The notes under the pieces are model-generated. The model was given only the letters and a program-made list of their open reading frames with translations, was not told the origin of the DNA and did no database searches. This document shows positions 50,757 through 60,178 of a stretch of DNA of 64,000 nucleotides, one piece after another (position 1 is the first letter of the stretch; every line of letters begins with the position of its first letter). The stretch is from Propionibacteriales bacterium (GTDB taxonomy: Bacteria; Actinomycetota; Actinomycetes; Propionibacteriales; Nocardioidaceae): assembly GCA_026392465.1 (NCBI GenBank), contig JAPLCA010000031.1, positions 1 through 64,000 on the forward strand, written 5' to 3'. The translations under genes were made by a program, and so were the position numbers.

Positions 50757-52933
50757 GTGCGCTCCAGGTAGTCGGCCTGCTGCGACTGCTCGAGCCTCTC
50801 GACCGCGGCCCGCAGGTCGGGTGCGGTCGCCAGACCGGGGTCGGCCGCGACGAACGCGGTGGCCGCCTCACGGGCGTCGGCGATGACCTGCTCGTCCTTG
50901 ACGACCGACAGGAGCCGCAGGCTGCTGCGCACCCCCGACTGCGCCGCACCCAGCACGTCGCCCTCGCGGCGCTGCTCGGCGTCGAGCCGCGACAGGGCGA
51001 ACCCGTCGGACGTGGAGGCGACGGCGTCGAGACGCTCCCGCGAGGGCGAGCCGTCCTCGGCGGAGGTGACCAGCAGGCAGAGCCCCGCGTGCCCCCCTCG
51101 GCCGACACGCCCGCGCAGCTGGTGCAGCTGCGAGACGCCGAAGCGCTCGGCGTCGACGACGACCATGACGGTGGCGTTGGGGACGTCGACGCCGACCTCG
51201 ACGACGGTCGTCGCGACGAGCACGTCGATCTCGCCCCGCGCGAAGGCGGTCATCGTGGCGTCCTTCTCGTCGGGGTGCTGGCGTCCGTGCAGGGTCCCGA
51301 GGCGCAGCCCTGCCAGCGGACCGGCGGCGAGCTCCTCGTGCAGGTCGACCAGCGACCGGGTGGGCGGGCCCTCGGGGTCCGCCTGCTCCCCCGCCTCCTT
51401 GTCACCGTCGCCGATGCGCGAGACGACGACGTACGCCTGGCGTCCGTCGGCGACCTCCTCGCGCACCCGGTCCCACGCGCGGGCGAGCCAGTCGGGACGC
51501 TCGGCCGCCGGCACGACGGTGGTCTGGATGGGCCGCCTCCCACCGGGCAGCTCGCTGAGCGTGGAGGTCTCGAGGTCGCCGAACACCGTCATCGCGATGG
51601 TGCGCGGGATGGGGGTGGCGGTCATGACGAGCACGTGCGGCTTGGTGTCGTAGCGGTCGACGAGCACGGCGCGCTGCTCCACGCCGAAGCGGTGCTGCTC
51701 GTCGATCACGAGCAGTCCCAGCTCGGCGAGCTGCACGGTGTCCTGCAGCACCGCGTGCGTGCCGATGACGATGCCGGCCGCGCCGGACGCGGCGTCGAGC
51801 AGCGCCTCCTTGCGGGCCTTCGCACCCATCGAGCCGGTCAGCAGCCGGACCCGTGTGCCCTCGGCGGCTCCTCCCAGCATGCCGCCCTCGGCGAGCGCTC
51901 CGAGCATCGCCGTGATGCCGCGGTGGTGCTGGGCGGCCAGCACCTCCGTGGGCGCGAGCAGCACCGCCTGCGCGCCGTCGTCGACGACCTGGAGCATCGC
52001 CAGCAGAGCGACGACGGTCTTGCCCGAGCCGACCTCGCCCTGCAGCAGTCGGTGCATGGGGTGCTCGCGCGCGAGGTCGGCCTCGATCTCCCCGACCACC
52101 GCACGCTGCCCGTCGGTGAGCGTGAAGGGCAGCTGCTCCTCGAACGCGTCGCGCAGACCGCCCGTCCGACGAGGACGCGGCACCGCGGCCTGGCCGAGCG
52201 CGGCGTGACGACGCTGCGCGAACACCGTCTGCAGGACGAACGCCTCCTCGAAGCGGAAGCGGTCGCGCGCGGTGCGCCACTGCTGGTCCGAGCGGGGACG
52301 GTGGATCATCTCGAACGCGACGTCGGCGGACGGGAGCCCCCGGTCCGCCCGGACGTCCTCCGGGAGCGGGTCCTCCACGTCGGCGACGGGCAGCACCGTC
52401 TCGACGGAGCGCTCGATGGCGAGCGACGGGATCTTCGCGCTCGCCCGGTAGATCGGGATGATCCCGCGGGCGATGCGCCCCTCCAGGGCGTCGGGTCCCT
52501 CGAGCGGCTCGTAGAGCGGGTGCGTGAGCTGGAGCCGACCGTTGAACTGGCCCACCTCGCCCGCGAACAGGCCGACCGTGCCGGGCGTCAGCTGCGCCTG
52601 CCGCCACGGCTGCGAGAAGAACGTGAGCGTCAGGCGGGCGTTGCCGTCGGTCAGCGTGACCTCCGTGCGCGTCTTGCGCCCTCCCGGACCGAACCGCTTG
52701 TTGACCGCCTCGACGACGCGCGCCATGACGGTGGCGTACTGCCCCACCTGGAGCGACGCGAGGTCGGTCATCTCCCCCAGCGACACGTACCGCCGCGGGT
52801 AGTGCCGCAGGAGGTCGTCGATGGTCTCCAGGCCGAGGGTCGCGAGCTTCTTGGCCGTCGCGTCGCCCACGACGGAGCGCAGCCGACGCTCCGGCGGGTT
52901 CGTCGGTCCGGACGCCGCAGGACTGGTGGTCAC
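50753..52933 (-). CDS. recG: ATP-dependent DNA helicase RecG
   Basis: The 726-residue protein has the N-terminal wedge/OB domain (about 60-150), helicase motifs GEVGSGKTVVALLA (about 300), IDEQHRFGVEQR, TATPIPRT and the C-terminal TVVEVGVDVPNA and QLRGRVGR. It reverses stalled forks and branch-migrates junctions, activity relevant to large palindromes. GTG at 52933 is the first good start after the DAK2 stop (10-bp gap). Confidence 0.95.
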   Translation of the reverse strand: MTTSPAASGPTNPPERRLRSVVGDATAKKLATLGLETIDDLLRHYPRRYVSLGEMTDLASLQVGQYATVMARVVEAVNKRFGPGGRKTRTEVTLTDGNARLTLTFFSQPWRQAQLTPGTVGLFAGEVGQFNGRLQLTHPLYEPLEGPDALEGRIARGIIPIYRASAKIPSLAIERSVETVLPVADVEDPLPEDVRADRGLPSADVAFEMIHRPRSDQQWRTARDRFRFEEAFVLQTVFAQRRHAALGQAAVPRPRRTGGLRDAFEEQLPFTLTDGQRAVVGEIEADLAREHPMHRLLQGEVGSGKTVVALLAMLQVVDDGAQAVLLAPTEVLAAQHHRGITAMLGALAEGGMLGGAAEGTRVRLLTGSMGAKARKEALLDAASGAAGIVIGTHAVLQDTVQLAELGLLVIDEQHRFGVEQRAVLVDRYDTKPHVLVMTATPIPRTIAMTVFGDLETSTLSELPGGRRPIQTTVVPAAERPDWLARAWDRVREEVADGRQAYVVVSRIGDGDKEAGEQADPEGPPTRSLVDLHEELAAGPLAGLRLGTLHGRQHPDEKDATMTAFARGEIDVLVATTVVEVGVDVPNATVMVVVDAERFGVSQLHQLRGRVGRGGHAGLCLLVTSAEDGSPSRERLDAVASTSDGFALSRLDAEQRREGDVLGAAQSGVRSSLRLLSVVKDEQVIADAREAATAFVAADPGLATAPDLRAAVERLEQSQQADYLERT

Positions 52934-52943
52934 GACCGCACCC

Positions 52944-54539
52944 CTACTCGACCGCCACGAAGAGCGGGTAGTTCTCCTGGCCGCCCTCGTACACGACGAC
53001 GTCGACGTCGACCCGCTCGTCGCGCAGCCGGTGCGACAGCGTCTCGGCGACCGTGCGGTCGGCGCCGTCCCCGACGACGAGCGTGACGAGCTCGGCCGTG
53101 GGTGACAGCAGCCGGTCGAGCACCGCGCCGGCCACCTCGGCGACGTCGGAGCCGACGACCGCGAAGTCGCCCGAGACGACGCCGAGCACGTCGCCCGCCT
53201 CGCACGGTCCGGCCATCGTGATGCCGGGCTCGACCGCGACGGTGACGGCCCCGTGCTGGGTGTGCGCCGCGGCGCTCGACATGGCGACGACGTCCTCGTC
53301 GAAGTCGCGACCGGGGTCGTGGACGGCGAGCGCGGCGAGCCCCTGCACCTGCGCATGGGTGGGGATCACCGCGACACGGACGCCGTCGGCTCTGACCTGC
53401 TTGGCCGCGGCGTCGAAGAGACCGACGTAGCGCTGGTTGTTCGGCAGCACCACCACCTCCTCGGCGTCGAGGCCGCGCAGCGTCTCGAGCATGGTGGAGA
53501 CGTCGACCGGACGCTCCCGCGTGAACTCGAGGACGTGGGCCCCCGCCTCGCGGCAGAGATCGGCCAGGCCCGCGCCGGTGGCGGCGACGACCACGGCCCG
53601 GCCGGACCGGCGCCGACCCTGCTGGCGGGCGACCTGGTCGGCGAAGTGGGTGACGGCGATGCGGTAGGGCCGACCGGCCTGCAGACCTGCCTCGATGGCC
53701 GCGCCGACGTCGTCGACGTGGACGTGGACGTTCCAGAGCCGGTCGCCGCCGACCACCACGAGCGAGTCGCCCAGGGTGTCGAGCGTGTGCCGCAGCGGCG
53801 GGATCTCGCTCGCGTCGGCGTCGAGGAGGTACATGACCTCATAGGCCGGACCGCCCTCGACGAAGTCGTCGCCGGACGCGGCCAGCGGCGTGGGCACGTG
53901 CTGCGCGGCCGGTGTGGGGGCCCGGCCCGTGAGGGCACGCTCGGTGGCGTCGAGGACGACCACGAGGGCCCGGCCGCCCGCGTCGACGACGCCGGCCTCC
54001 GCGAGCCGCGCCAGCTGCTCCGGGGTGCGCTCCAGGGCCACCCGCGCCGACGCGGCCGCCAGGGCGAAGACGTCGCGCGCCTCGGCACCGGACTCGACCG
54101 CGTCCTGGGCGCCGTCGGCCGCCGCCCGCGCGACGGAGAGGATCGTGCCCTCGACCGGGCGGCCCACCGCCGCGTGCGCGGCGTCGGAGGCGGCGCTGAA
54201 CGCGTGCGCGACGTCGTCGGCGCGCACCTCGGCGTCGAGGTCGAGGTCGCCGAACACCGCCCGGACGAGCTGGGACAGGATCACGCCGCTGTTGCCCTTG
54301 GCGCCCATGAGCAGTCCGTCGGTGTGCGCCCGCACCAGGTCGCGCAGCACGACGTCGTCGGGCAGCGCCGCGACGGCGTCGGCGCCGGCCACGAACGTCA
54401 GGTAGGCGTTGGTGCCGGTGTCGCCGTCGGGCACGGGGAACACGTTGAGGGCGTCGATCTCGGCGCGCGCGGTGGACAGCGCCTGCACGCAGAGCTGCGT
54501 CCACGCGCGGAAGGCGTCGGCTCGCAGGCGCAGGACCAT
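52944..54539 (-). CDS. DAK2/DegV-like fatty acid kinase (FakA/YloV-like)
   Basis: The 531-residue protein has an N-terminal DAK2 (DhaL) ATP-binding domain ([17 protein letters not shown], about 32-48; [13 protein letters not shown]), then a FakA middle and C-terminal domain ([19 protein letters not shown]). In firmicutes FakA phosphorylates fatty acids bound by FakB; the actinobacterial form probably does likewise, but no fakB/DegV gene is in this window. ATG is six bases after TAACCT (54546-54551, minus). Confidence 0.87.
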   Translation of the reverse strand: MVLRLRADAFRAWTQLCVQALSTARAEIDALNVFPVPDGDTGTNAYLTFVAGADAVAALPDDVVLRDLVRAHTDGLLMGAKGNSGVILSQLVRAVFGDLDLDAEVRADDVAHAFSAASDAAHAAVGRPVEGTILSVARAAADGAQDAVESGAEARDVFALAAASARVALERTPEQLARLAEAGVVDAGGRALVVVLDATERALTGRAPTPAAQHVPTPLAASGDDFVEGGPAYEVMYLLDADASEIPPLRHTLDTLGDSLVVVGGDRLWNVHVHVDDVGAAIEAGLQAGRPYRIAVTHFADQVARQQGRRRSGRAVVVAATGAGLADLCREAGAHVLEFTRERPVDVSTMLETLRGLDAEEVVVLPNNQRYVGLFDAAAKQVRADGVRVAVIPTHAQVQGLAALAVHDPGRDFDEDVVAMSSAAAHTQHGAVTVAVEPGITMAGPCEAGDVLGVVSGDFAVVGSDVAEVAGAVLDRLLSPTAELVTLVVGDGADRTVAETLSHRLRDERVDVDVVVYEGGQENYPLFVAVE

Positions 54540-54616
54540 GGGGGCAGGTTAGCGTGGGCCACCGACGTGGCGCCTGGCGCCGCGAGGGCGATTGGCCCCG
54601 CCCCCGGGGCATCGGC

Positions 54617-54677
54617 TATCCTTACGTGGTTGCCCGTTCACCGGGCACGCCTTTCGTACGTTCGTCGTCCGACGAAC
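54617..54677 (+). promoter_or_regulatory. rpmB promoter and structured leader
   Basis: TATCCT (54617-54622) is the likely -10 box, giving a leader of about 78 nt. The leader holds two hairpins: GCCCG/CGGGC near 54634 and GTTCGTCG-TC-CGACGAAC (54660-54677). The second could act in autoregulation or RNA stability; no known leader family is matched. Confidence 0.45.
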
Positions 54678-54707
54678 CCCGTTCTCGAGCTTGCAGGAGT
54701 GGTCGCT

Positions 54708-54893
54708 GTGGCAGCGGTCTGTGACGTGTGCACCAAGGGACCCGGCTTCGGCCACAACGTGTCCCACTCGCACCGACGCACGAAGCGTCGTTTCGACCCC
54801 AACATCCAGCGCGTGCGCGCCGTCGTCGACGGCACGCCCAAGCGCCTCAACGTCTGCACGTCGTGCCTCAAGGCCGGCAAGGTCAGCCGCTGA
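54708..54893 (+). CDS. rpmB: 50S ribosomal protein L28, zinc form
   Basis: The 61-residue protein starts [28 protein letters not shown], the L28 signature, and has two CxxC pairs (CDVC and CTSC) that bind zinc. The GTG start has AGGAG nine bases upstream. It is divergent from the DAK2 gene, as in many actinobacteria. Confidence 0.96.
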   Translation: MAAVCDVCTKGPGFGHNVSHSHRRTKRRFDPNIQRVRAVVDGTPKRLNVCTSCLKAGKVSR

Positions 54894-56317
54894 GGCAGGT
54901 CCACGCCTTCGGCGACGACGCGCTCGGTGAGCACGACGCCGTCGCCCTGGCAGCCGCGATCCGTCGCGGCGACATCAGCGCGGTCGACGCTGCTCAGGCA
55001 GCCGTCGACCGCGCTGCGTGCGTGGAGCCGCATCTCGACGCGATCGTCGTCGCCGACGTCGAGCGTGCGCTGACGCTGGCCGCGGGCCCCCTCACCGGCC
55101 GCCTCGCCGGCGTGCCGACGTACGTCAAGGACAACACCGACGTCGCGGGTCTGGCCACGCGGCAGGGCTCGCGGGCCATGCCCGACGTGCCCGCCCCCGC
55201 CGACGCACCGTTCACCACCCAGCTCCGCGCGACGGGGCTCGTGCCGCTCGGCAAGTCCTCCCTGCCGGAGTTCGGCTGGAACGCCAGCACCGAGTTCGAC
55301 CAGGGGGATCCCACCCGCAACCCGTGGGACACCGCGTTCTCCAGCGGCGCGTCGTCCGGCGGCGCCGCGGCGCTCGTCGCGTCGGGCGTCGTGCCGATCG
55401 CGCACGCCAACGACGGCGGCGGCTCGATCCGCATTCCCGCCGCGGCGTGCGGCCTCGTGGGCCTGAAGCCCACGCGAGGGCGGCTCGAGCCCGACGCGCA
55501 CGCGGCGCAGCTGCCGGTCGACGTCGTCTGCAACGGCGTCGTCACCCGGACCGTGCGCGACACCGCCCACTTCCTCGCCGCGGCCGAGGCGCACCGCACG
55601 GCCCCCGGCCTTCCACCGGTGGGTCTCGTCGAGGGACCGTCGCCGCGACGGCTGCGCGTCGGGCTGGTCCTCGACTCGCTCACCGACACCCCCACCGACG
55701 CCGACACGCGCGCCGCCGTGCTCGCCACCGTCGAGCTGCTCACGTCGCTCGGCCACGACGTCGTCGAGGTGCCGCTGCCCGCCGACGACACGTTCGTCGA
55801 CGCGTTCACCCACTACTGGGCCATGCTCGCGTTCTCCACGCAGCACTTCGGACGGCGGGTCATGCACCCGCAGTTCGACACGACGGCGACCGATCCGCTC
55901 ACCCGGTTCCTCGCGGCGCGGTTCGCACGGTCGTTCTGGCGCCTGCCACGCACCGTCCGGGCGCTCAGGCGCTCCGAGCACGTGGTGCGCACGCACTTCG
56001 CCGAGCACCGCCTCGACGTGGCCCTCTCCCCCACCGTCGCCCACACGACACCGCGCCTCGGCCACCTCTCCCCGAACCAGCCCTTCCCGGAGATGTTCGA
56101 CCGGCTCGTCCGCTACGCCGCGTTCACGCCGCTCAACAACGCCACCGGCACGCCCGCCGTGTCGCTGCCGCTCGGGCGGACCGGCGACGGGCTCCCGATC
56201 GGCGTCCAGCTGCAGGCGCTGCACGGCCAGGAGCGTCCGCTCCTGGAGCTGTCGTACGAGCTCGAGGCGGCCCAGCCGTTCGCGCGCATCCAGGACGGCG
56301 TCGCGCCGCTGACGTAG
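54863..56317 (+). CDS. Amidase-signature family hydrolase
   Basis: The protein has the Ser-cisSer-Lys triad: Lys in YVKDNTD (about 86), the Gly/Ser-rich [16 protein letters not shown], and the nucleophile region [26 protein letters not shown]. It hydrolyses an amide, but the substrate is unknown (the family includes indoleacetamide, nicotinamide and aryl-amide amidases). The start is uncertain. GTG 54863 gives 484 residues and overlaps rpmB by 31 nt; CTG 54890 gives 475 residues, is preceded by AAGG and makes a CTGA overlap with the rpmB stop. The conserved part begins with [14 protein letters not shown], just after the CTG. Confidence 0.88.
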   Translation: MPQGRQGQPLRQVHAFGDDALGEHDAVALAAAIRRGDISAVDAAQAAVDRAACVEPHLDAIVVADVERALTLAAGPLTGRLAGVPTYVKDNTDVAGLATRQGSRAMPDVPAPADAPFTTQLRATGLVPLGKSSLPEFGWNASTEFDQGDPTRNPWDTAFSSGASSGGAAALVASGVVPIAHANDGGGSIRIPAAACGLVGLKPTRGRLEPDAHAAQLPVDVVCNGVVTRTVRDTAHFLAAAEAHRTAPGLPPVGLVEGPSPRRLRVGLVLDSLTDTPTDADTRAAVLATVELLTSLGHDVVEVPLPADDTFVDAFTHYWAMLAFSTQHFGRRVMHPQFDTTATDPLTRFLAARFARSFWRLPRTVRALRRSEHVVRTHFAEHRLDVALSPTVAHTTPRLGHLSPNQPFPEMFDRLVRYAAFTPLNNATGTPAVSLPLGRTGDGLPIGVQLQALHGQERPLLELSYELEAAQPFARIQDGVAPLT

Positions 56318-56338
56318 ACCCCGTCCGAGGCGCGCGGG

Positions 56339-57316
56339 TCAGCGCCAGTGGCGCCAGCCGGGCTCGCCCTCCCACGGCGCGCCGTCGACCAGCACGGTCG
56401 GCGCGGCACCCGCGGGCACGTGGCGCACCTCGCCGACCACCGTCCAGCCGTCGGGCAGCACGGTGGGCGCGCTGAACGTGGCGGCCAGCGCGAAGTCCTC
56501 GCCGCCGGTGAGGACCAGCGACAGCGGGTCGAGGCCGAGCGCCTCCCCGACGGTCAGCAGGGGTGCGTCGATCGTCAGCGCCGAGGTGCGGAGGTCGACG
56601 ACGACGCCGCTGGCTCGGGCGACGTGCCCGAGATCGGCCAGCAGGCCGTCGCTGACGTCGATCATCGCCGTCGCGCCCGCGTCGGCCGCCGCCCGGCCGG
56701 CCCAGTAGGGCGGGGCGGGCACCCGGTGGGCGTCGACGACGGCCTTCGGCGAGCGGAACCCGCGCCCCAGGGTCGCCAGACCGGCCGCCGACCAGCCGAG
56801 GCGTCCGGCCACGGCCACGACGTCGCCGGGCAGCGCGCCGGAGCGTCGGACCGGGCGCGGGGCGTCGCCCATGACCGTGACGGCCACGACGACCACGTCG
56901 CTCGCGGTCATGTCGCCTCCGACGACGTGCGCGCCGACGACCGCGGCCTCCTGCTCGAACCCCTTCGCCAGCTCCACCACCCAGGCGGAGGGCGTGTCGG
57001 CGGGGACGCCGAGCCCCACGGTGAGCGCGGTCGCCACTCCGCCCATCGCGTTCACGTCGGACAGGTTCGCGGCGGCGGCCTTCCGGCCGATCTCCAGCGC
57101 CGTCGACCAGTCACGACGGAAGTGCCGGCCCTCGACCAGCAGGTCGGTGGACACGACGAACGTGCCGTCGGCGGTGCGGACGTGGGCGGCGTCGTCGCCG
57201 GGCCCGATGAGCACCCGGTCGGACGTGCCCCCGGCCTCCGTGACCTGGTCGATCAGGCCGAACTCGCCGACGTCGGACACCGTCCCGGGCCCCGGGCCCT
57301 GCTGCTGCGCTGGCAC
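56339..57316 (-). CDS. thiL: Thiamine-monophosphate kinase
   Basis: The 325-residue enzyme has GPGDDAAHV, STDLLVEGRHF, NLSDVNAMGG, VGGDMTASD and DVSDGLLADL, the ATP- and Mg-binding set of ThiL. It makes thiamine diphosphate, the cofactor of AceE in this window. GTG lies six bases after CACAAT (57323-57328, minus). It is convergent with the amidase gene. Confidence 0.95.
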   Translation of the reverse strand: MPAQQQGPGPGTVSDVGEFGLIDQVTEAGGTSDRVLIGPGDDAAHVRTADGTFVVSTDLLVEGRHFRRDWSTALEIGRKAAAANLSDVNAMGGVATALTVGLGVPADTPSAWVVELAKGFEQEAAVVGAHVVGGDMTASDVVVVAVTVMGDAPRPVRRSGALPGDVVAVAGRLGWSAAGLATLGRGFRSPKAVVDAHRVPAPPYWAGRAAADAGATAMIDVSDGLLADLGHVARASGVVVDLRTSALTIDAPLLTVGEALGLDPLSLVLTGGEDFALAATFSAPTVLPDGWTVVGEVRHVPAGAAPTVLVDGAPWEGEPGWRHWR

Positions 57317-57396
57317 CCGTCCATTGTGGACCAGCCGGACGCCGGGACACCGGCGTGGTCGGCTATGGTGTCGAGGTTCCCGAGCAGGAGGTCCTC

Positions 57397-57633
57397 ATGA
57401 CGGTCCACGCCTACATCCTCGTCCAGACCGAGGTCGGCAAGGCCGCCCAGGTCGCGCAGGAGATCGCCGCGATCCCCGGCGTCACCGTGTCCGAGGACGT
57501 CACCGGCCCGTACGACGTGATCGTCCGCGCCGAGGGTCCGTCGATGGACCAGCTCGGCACGCTCGTCGTGCAGAGCGTGCAGAAGGTCGCCGGCATCACC
57601 CGCACGCTGACGTGCCCCGTCGTCAAGATCTGA
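57397..57633 (+). CDS. Lrp/AsnC ligand-binding domain protein (no DNA-binding domain)
   Basis: The 78-residue protein is a stand-alone RAM/ACT-like Lrp effector domain (AYILVQTEVGKAAQVAQEIAAI, DVTGPYDVIVRAEG, GITRTLTCPVV). It lacks the N-terminal helix-turn-helix, so it may modulate another Lrp protein or bind amino acids. AGGAGG is placed five bases before the ATG. A TATGGT -10 box lies at 57364-57369. Confidence 0.9.
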   Translation: MTVHAYILVQTEVGKAAQVAQEIAAIPGVTVSEDVTGPYDVIVRAEGPSMDQLGTLVVQSVQKVAGITRTLTCPVVKI

Positions 57634-58088
57634 CCCGCCGCGCCGGCCTCCTGGCCGCCGCTCTCGTCGTGGTCCCGCTGAGCGCCTGCGGGAGCGGTGT
57701 GCTCGTCGACGCCTACCCGACCGAGCCCGGCACCGACGTCGACTGCCAGGCGCTCCTCGCCGACCTGCCCGCATCGGTCGGCGGCCTCGACAAGCGCGGC
57801 CTGGAGCAGGACGTGCCCGCCGCCGCCTGGGGCGACCCGCCCGTCGTGCTGCGCTGCGGCGTGCCCACCCCCGACGCATTCGAGCCGACGTCGCAGTGCG
57901 CCACCTTCGACGACGTGGACTGGTTCGGCGAGCAGACCGCCGACGGCTTCCGCTTCACCACCGTCTACCGCCGCGTCAACGTCGAGGTCGACGTCCCCAC
58001 CGTCCACGACCCCGCCTCCGACGTCCTCATCGACCTCGCCGCCAGCATCCAGAAGCACGTCCCCGCCGAGCGGCGCTGCCAGGGCTGA
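57612..58088 (+). CDS. DUF3515 family lipoprotein
   Basis: The protein begins with a basic n-region (RRQDLTRR), a hydrophobic core (AGLLAAALVVVPL) and lipobox LSAC, then the DUF3515 body (CQALLADLPASVGGL, PVVLRCGVPTP, CATFDDVDWF, FTTVYRRVNVEVDVP). The function is unknown; the family lies next to ddl/thiL in many actinobacteria. The start is uncertain: GTG 57612 gives 158 residues with a 22-nt overlap, while CTG 57630 gives 152 residues with a CTGA overlap with the Lrp-like gene. Confidence 0.85.
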   Translation: MPRRQDLTRRAGLLAAALVVVPLSACGSGVLVDAYPTEPGTDVDCQALLADLPASVGGLDKRGLEQDVPAAAWGDPPVVLRCGVPTPDAFEPTSQCATFDDVDWFGEQTADGFRFTTVYRRVNVEVDVPTVHDPASDVLIDLAASIQKHVPAERRCQG

Positions 58089-58138
58089 CGTCGCCTCGGC
58101 TCGGCGCCCTGCGGGTGCGTCGGTGCGGGTACGCCTCG

Positions 58139-58976
58139 TCCTGCGGGGTGCGTGGGTGCGGGTTCTCGGTCGAGTGGGGCTGCGTGGGTGCGGGTTGCTG
58201 CTCGGGTGGGGCTGCGTCGGCGCGGGTTCTCGCTCGGGTGGGGCTGCGCTGGCGCGGGTTCTCACTCGGGTGGGGCTGCGCTGGCGCGGGTTCTCACTCG
58301 GGTGGGGCTGCGCTGGCGCGGCTTCTCGTGGAGGTGGTCTCCGAAAGGGCCTCGACCGGGCGGCTGGCGGGCCGGTGGGCTGGGTTCTCGGGCTGTGGCT
58401 CGCGCTGTGGACGCAAGATTCTTCCTTCGTGCGTGACTGGCTCAAGATGCTGCGTTTGCGTGGTCCGGCGGTGGATCTGCCACCTTCTGAGCGCTCTACA
58501 GGTGGCGCATCCACCGCTGAGGGGGCGAGGGGTGTGAAGGATTCTTCCTTCTCGTGGAACGGTCCACGAGAAGGAAGAATCCTTCGTCACCCCAACGCAA
58601 AGGGCACCCAAGATGCTGCATTCCTGCGCTCGAGACTGAACGCTTCTGCGTTCACCACGGGATCCCGTAGCAAACGCAGAACCCTTAGCCCTCCCGCACG
58701 CGAACGCAGCATCTTGCGTCCACCTCGTGCCGAAGCCACAGCCCGAGACCCCAGACCAGCGCGGTTGCCAGCCGCCCGGTCGAGGCCCTTTCGGAGACCA
58801 CACCCAGCGAAAGCCGAGGCAGCGCACCAGCACGACGAGACCCCCGCAGGCAGCGCACCAGCAAGGTCACGACCACCGCCGGCAGCGCACCAGCAAGGTC
58901 ACGACCACCGCAGGCAGCGCACCAGTAAGGTCACGACCCCCTGCAGCAGCGCGCCGACAAGGTCACGACCGTTGCA
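58139..58976. repeat. Foldback repeat element, complete copy (R3)
   Basis: A degenerate unit and five clear 32-bp units (58170-58329) lead to the arm 58333-58367, which pairs perfectly over 34 bp with 58768-58801. Five units of 31-32 bp follow (58818-58976). The 400-bp core repeats the R2 plan; its central 50 nt (58536-58585, a 23-bp stem with ACGG loop) are identical to R2. Part of the core, 58410-58508, is identical in reverse to 1-99. Relative to R2, one extra module of about 28 bp is present near 58420-58448. The element occupies the whole space between DUF3515 and ddl. No plausible protein is encoded. Confidence 0.93.
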
Positions 58977-58988
58977 GGGCGGACCCCC

Positions 58989-60062
58989 TCAGCGCAGTCC
59001 GGGCGAGCGGTGGAGGGCGAGCTGGAGGAGGCGGTCGACGAGCTCGGCGTAGCTGATGCCGCTGGCCTCCCACAGGACCGGGAACATCGACGTCGACGTG
59101 AAGCCGGGCATCGTGTTGATCTCGTTGATGACGAGGCCGTCGGGGGCGGAGTCGGTGGCGAAGAAGTCGACTCGGGCGAGGCCCTCGCCGCCGATGGCGG
59201 TGAAGGCCTTCACGGCGTAGTCGCGGATGCGGGCGGCGAAGACGTCGGAGACGTCGGCGGGCACCAGGTTGGCGCTTGTGCCGTCGAGGTACTTCGCCTC
59301 GAAGTCGTAGAAGTCGTGCGTGGTGTCGTCGTTGCGGACCTCGCCGACGACGCTGGCCAGCGGGGTGCCGTCGGGCTGCTGGATGACGCCGACCTCGAGC
59401 TCGCGCTTGTTGACGGCGGCGGCCTCGACGATCACCTTGGGGTCGTGCTTGCGGGCGGCCTCGACGGCCTCGACGAGGAACCCGGCGTCGTCGACCTTCG
59501 TGACGCCGGAGCTCGACCCCGCCCGGGCCGGCTTGACGAACACGGGGAGCCCGAGCGCGCCGACGCGGGCGAGCACCTTGTCGCGCTCGGTGTCCCACTG
59601 GGCGGGCAGGATCGTCACGTATGGGATCTGCGGCAGGCCGGCGGCCGCGAACACCGTCTTGGTGAACGGCTTGTCCATGCCGACCGCGCTGGCCAGCACG
59701 CCGGCCCCGACGTAGCGCACGCCCGCGACCTCGAGCAGGCCCTGCACGGTGCCGTCCTCGCCCCAGGGGCCGTGCAGCAGCGGCAGCACGACGTCGACGT
59801 CGCGCAGCTCCTCCCACGCGAACGGCTCGCCGTCGACGGCGACCTGCGGCAGCCCGCTCGCGGGTACCGGCGCGGACAGGTCGTCGCGCACCCAGCGGCC
59901 GTCGGGGGTGATGCCCACGGTCAGGACGTCGTAGCGCTCACGGTCGACGACCGCCACGACGTTGCGTGCCGTGAGGCAGGAGACCCCGTGCTCGCTGGAA
60001 CGCCCGCCGAAGAGGACGACGACCCGAGGACGGGCGGGCACGGTGCTGGAGGTCTCGTTCAT
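58989..60062 (-). CDS. ddl: D-alanine--D-alanine ligase
   Basis: The 357-residue ATP-grasp enzyme has LFGGRSSEHGVSC near the N terminus, PLLHGPWGEDGTVQGLLE, VFVKPARAGSSSGVTKV (ATP loop), the catalytic RVDFF segment and NEINTMPGFTSTSMFP at the C-terminal metal site. It makes the D-Ala-D-Ala dipeptide of peptidoglycan. TAGGCT (60071-60076, minus) lies eight bases before the ATG, so the leader is very short. Its stop codon is 13 bp from the end of the R3 repeat. Confidence 0.96.
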   Translation of the reverse strand: MNETSSTVPARPRVVVLFGGRSSEHGVSCLTARNVVAVVDRERYDVLTVGITPDGRWVRDDLSAPVPASGLPQVAVDGEPFAWEELRDVDVVLPLLHGPWGEDGTVQGLLEVAGVRYVGAGVLASAVGMDKPFTKTVFAAAGLPQIPYVTILPAQWDTERDKVLARVGALGLPVFVKPARAGSSSGVTKVDDAGFLVEAVEAARKHDPKVIVEAAAVNKRELEVGVIQQPDGTPLASVVGEVRNDDTTHDFYDFEAKYLDGTSANLVPADVSDVFAARIRDYAVKAFTAIGGEGLARVDFFATDSAPDGLVINEINTMPGFTSTSMFPVLWEASGISYAELVDRLLQLALHRSPGLR

Positions 60063-60178
60063 CGCCCGTCAGCCTAGCCCGCGCCGACGACGTGCCGCGG
60101 GAGCCTATGGAACATGTCACGGAGGTCGGGGCCCTCAGGCCCTGGGCTGTGTCGGGGGCGGCCTGCACAATGGAGGTC

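Noticed and set aside
54634..54677. Zur box or known L28 leader element before rpmB
   Set aside because: The hairpins are GC-rich and local, and lack the AT-rich inverted repeat expected of a Zur site; also this is the zinc-containing form, which is not normally Zur-repressed.
57697..59052. Long open frame (451 residues) running through the R3 repeat
   Set aside because: It crosses the DUF3515 gene in another frame and then repeats low-complexity Gly/Trp/Arg-rich text dictated by the 32-bp units. No start signal and no domain are present.
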